Assembly: GCA_964600845.1 (NCBI GenBank)
Contig: CAZRJW010000010.1
Span: forward strand, 1-38,998
Length of the DNA stretch: 38,998 nucleotides
Source of the DNA: JAGOTP01 sp964600845
GTDB taxonomy: Bacteria; Patescibacteriota; Patescibacteriia; 2-12-FULL-60-25
Direction: 5' to 3'
The position numbers and the translations under genes were made by a program. Shown here piece after piece: positions 37,940-38,998 of this stretch. Numbering within the stretch: position 1 is the first letter of the stretch; the number at the start of each line of letters is the position of its first letter. A model generated the notes under the pieces. That model made no database searches. It worked only from the letters and a program-made list of their open reading frames with translations, and was not told where the DNA came from.

Positions 37940-38845
37940 ATGCTCTTGTCCCTTCTCCCATTTTTAGGCGCCGCCGTTTGTCTCGGCGTAGCCTTTACGA
38001 TTGTCAAAAAGCACTGGGCTGAGATTCGTTTGCTCGACCCTGAATCCGTCAAAGAAGAACGTCACCGTCGCAAGCGTTTAGAGATGATTCAACGTCGCTT
38101 CGATCGTATTCGGGCTGAGCAGTTTTTGCCGTTCCGTCGTTTTGGTCGGGCAATCGGATTGGGAGCGACAGCCTTCCAGAAGCGTCTGCAGGAGCGTGTC
38201 CAAGCGTTTGAATCGACCTATCGTTCCGTGAAGAATCCCTTCTCGGCAATCGCGCCCACAACGCGTGAACGCATCAAGACGTTGCTTTCGGAGGGACGAT
38301 CGCTCGCACGCGATTTGAAGTTCGCGGATGCTGAGCGCCGTTACTTAGAGATTTTGTCGCTGGATACACGTCATGTAGATGCGTATAAAGGACTCGGAAT
38401 GATCTACTTGAAACAGAAATTGTATCCTCAAGCGCGTGAAACGTTTGAATTCTTGCTGAAGCTCAAAAAGACGGATGATGCAGTGTATGCAGGTTTAGCA
38501 GAGATTTCTGAAGCGGAAGGGGATTTGATCAAGGCCGAGCTCTATCGTGAGAAGGCGGTTGAACTCGGGCTTCGTCAGCCTCAGCGTCACGCGGAATTAG
38601 CGGAGTTCTTCCTCCGCCAGAATCGAGCGACGGAGTCTCTTGTGTCCGCTGAAAAGGCGGTCGCGAAAGAGCCGGGAAGTGCTCGGTATATCGAGCTCGC
38701 CCTTGAAGCCGCAATCTCTGCCAAAGATATTAAACGGGCTCGCCATTGGTATGATCGCTATCGGCTCACGGCAGAGGATCAGCAGCGGTTCCAGACGCTC
38801 CGTGAGAAGGTGGAGCGCCTAGAAATACAAGAAAAAAAACGGTAA
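37940..38845 (+). CDS. Membrane-anchored TPR protein
   Basis: 301 aa. One N-terminal transmembrane helix (LLSLLPFLGAAVCLGVAFTIV), a basic linker (RHRRKRLEMIQRRFDRI), then tetratricopeptide repeats from ~residue 130 (YLEILSLDTRHVDAYKGLGMIYLKQKLYPQARETFEFLLKLKKTDDAVYAGLAEISEAEGDLIKAELYREKAVELG). TPR arrays act as protein-binding scaffolds; the partner is unknown. ATG 37940 follows the tpiA stop by 2 bp, so it is co-transcribed with tpiA. A longer start at 37913 would overlap tpiA. Confidence 0.85.
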   Translation: MLLSLLPFLGAAVCLGVAFTIVKKHWAEIRLLDPESVKEERHRRKRLEMIQRRFDRIRAEQFLPFRRFGRAIGLGATAFQKRLQERVQAFESTYRSVKNPFSAIAPTTRERIKTLLSEGRSLARDLKFADAERRYLEILSLDTRHVDAYKGLGMIYLKQKLYPQARETFEFLLKLKKTDDAVYAGLAEISEAEGDLIKAELYREKAVELGLRQPQRHAELAEFFLRQNRATESLVSAEKAVAKEPGSARYIELALEAAISAKDIKRARHWYDRYRLTAEDQQRFQTLREKVERLEIQEKKR

Positions 38846-38856
38846 AGAGACCTGCC

Positions 38857-38886
38857 TTGACGATCGGTGTCAAAAAAGGAACAATA
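38857..38886 (+). promoter_or_regulatory. Putative tRNA-Thr promoter
   Basis: TTGACG (38857-38862), 18 bp, AACAAT (38881-38886), about 37 bp before the tRNA. The -10 box is weak. Confidence 0.4.
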
Positions 38887-38923
38887 CAGCCACTTTTACA
38901 CCTCGTGTAAGAGTGCATAGACG

Positions 38924-38998
38924 CCGTTGTAGCTCAGTTGGTAGAGCACATCCATGGTAAGGATGAGGTCACCGGTTCAATCCCGGTCAACGGCTCCA
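38924..38998 (+). tRNA. tRNA-Thr(GGT)
   Basis: 75 nt: acceptor GCCGTTG/CAACGGC, D-arm GCTCAGTTGGTAGAGC, anticodon stem CATCC/GGATG with loop ATGGTAA, so anticodon GGT. T-arm CCGGTTCAATCCCGG. Discriminator U and encoded CCA. Its UCCA end is complementary to the TGGA in the thrS T-box. The gene ends exactly at the window edge. Confidence 0.95.

Overview
The window looks like part of a Candidate Phyla Radiation (Patescibacteria, Parcubacteria-like) genome. This is inferred from the small, tightly packed housekeeping genes, the ThrRS without a TGS domain, the tRNA genes with encoded CCA, the recombinase style, and the many genes whose start codon follows a -10 box almost directly. TGA is used as a stop codon, so the standard bacterial code applies. 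No 16S rRNA is present, so the phylum assignment is an inference.

Layout. (1) 1-7.4 kb is an AT-rich accessory region. It holds a possible nuclease-like protein, then four unrelated plus-strand genes (creatininase-family hydrolase, methyltransferase, P-loop kinase, acidic protein) separated by four copies of an ~85 bp repeat, then a second P-loop kinase on the minus strand. Next comes a recombination module: an XRE-type regulator and a large serine recombinase facing away from each other over a palindromic operator, enclosed by two identical 190 bp inverted repeats. The right repeat runs into the 3' end of tRNA-Gly(TCC). (2) 7.5-27.9 kb is mostly core: rlmI, HIT protein, cca, hflX, fba, a PfkB sugar kinase, dCTP deaminase, thrS behind a T-box riboswitch, two low-complexity proteins, mscL, infC-rpmI-rplT, ssrA-smpB, an AI-2E-family transporter, a degenerate HtrA-like protein and a Wzz-like protein. 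(3) 31.1-39 kb is core again: holB, a BNR-repeat lipoprotein, frr, glyS, an M16 peptidase, tpiA, a TPR protein and tRNA-Thr(GGT).

Scattered through (2) and up to the start of (3) are four islands of strikingly high GC. They carry a 56-aa membrane protein, a 116-aa protein, a 247-aa two-TM protein, and an outer-membrane-barrel-like protein plus a Cys-rich lipoprotein. One line counted inside the large island (28741-28800) is 40/60 GC, against 28/60 in glyS/M16 territory (35941-36000) and 13/60 at 5041-5100. The islands are complete transcription units with near-consensus TTGACA promoters and GC-rich terminators, and three of them have strong GGAGG ribosome sites. Many native genes instead look leaderless. 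The protein features recall Myxococcota-like, double-membraned bacteria. I judge these islands the most unusual part of the window.

Genes that work together: the T-box upstream of thrS carries TGGA, which pairs with the UCCA end of the tRNA-Thr(GGT) at the window end. ssrA and smpB form the trans-translation system. fba and tpiA belong to glycolysis. infC-rpmI-rplT, frr, hflX, rlmI, glyS, thrS and cca serve translation.
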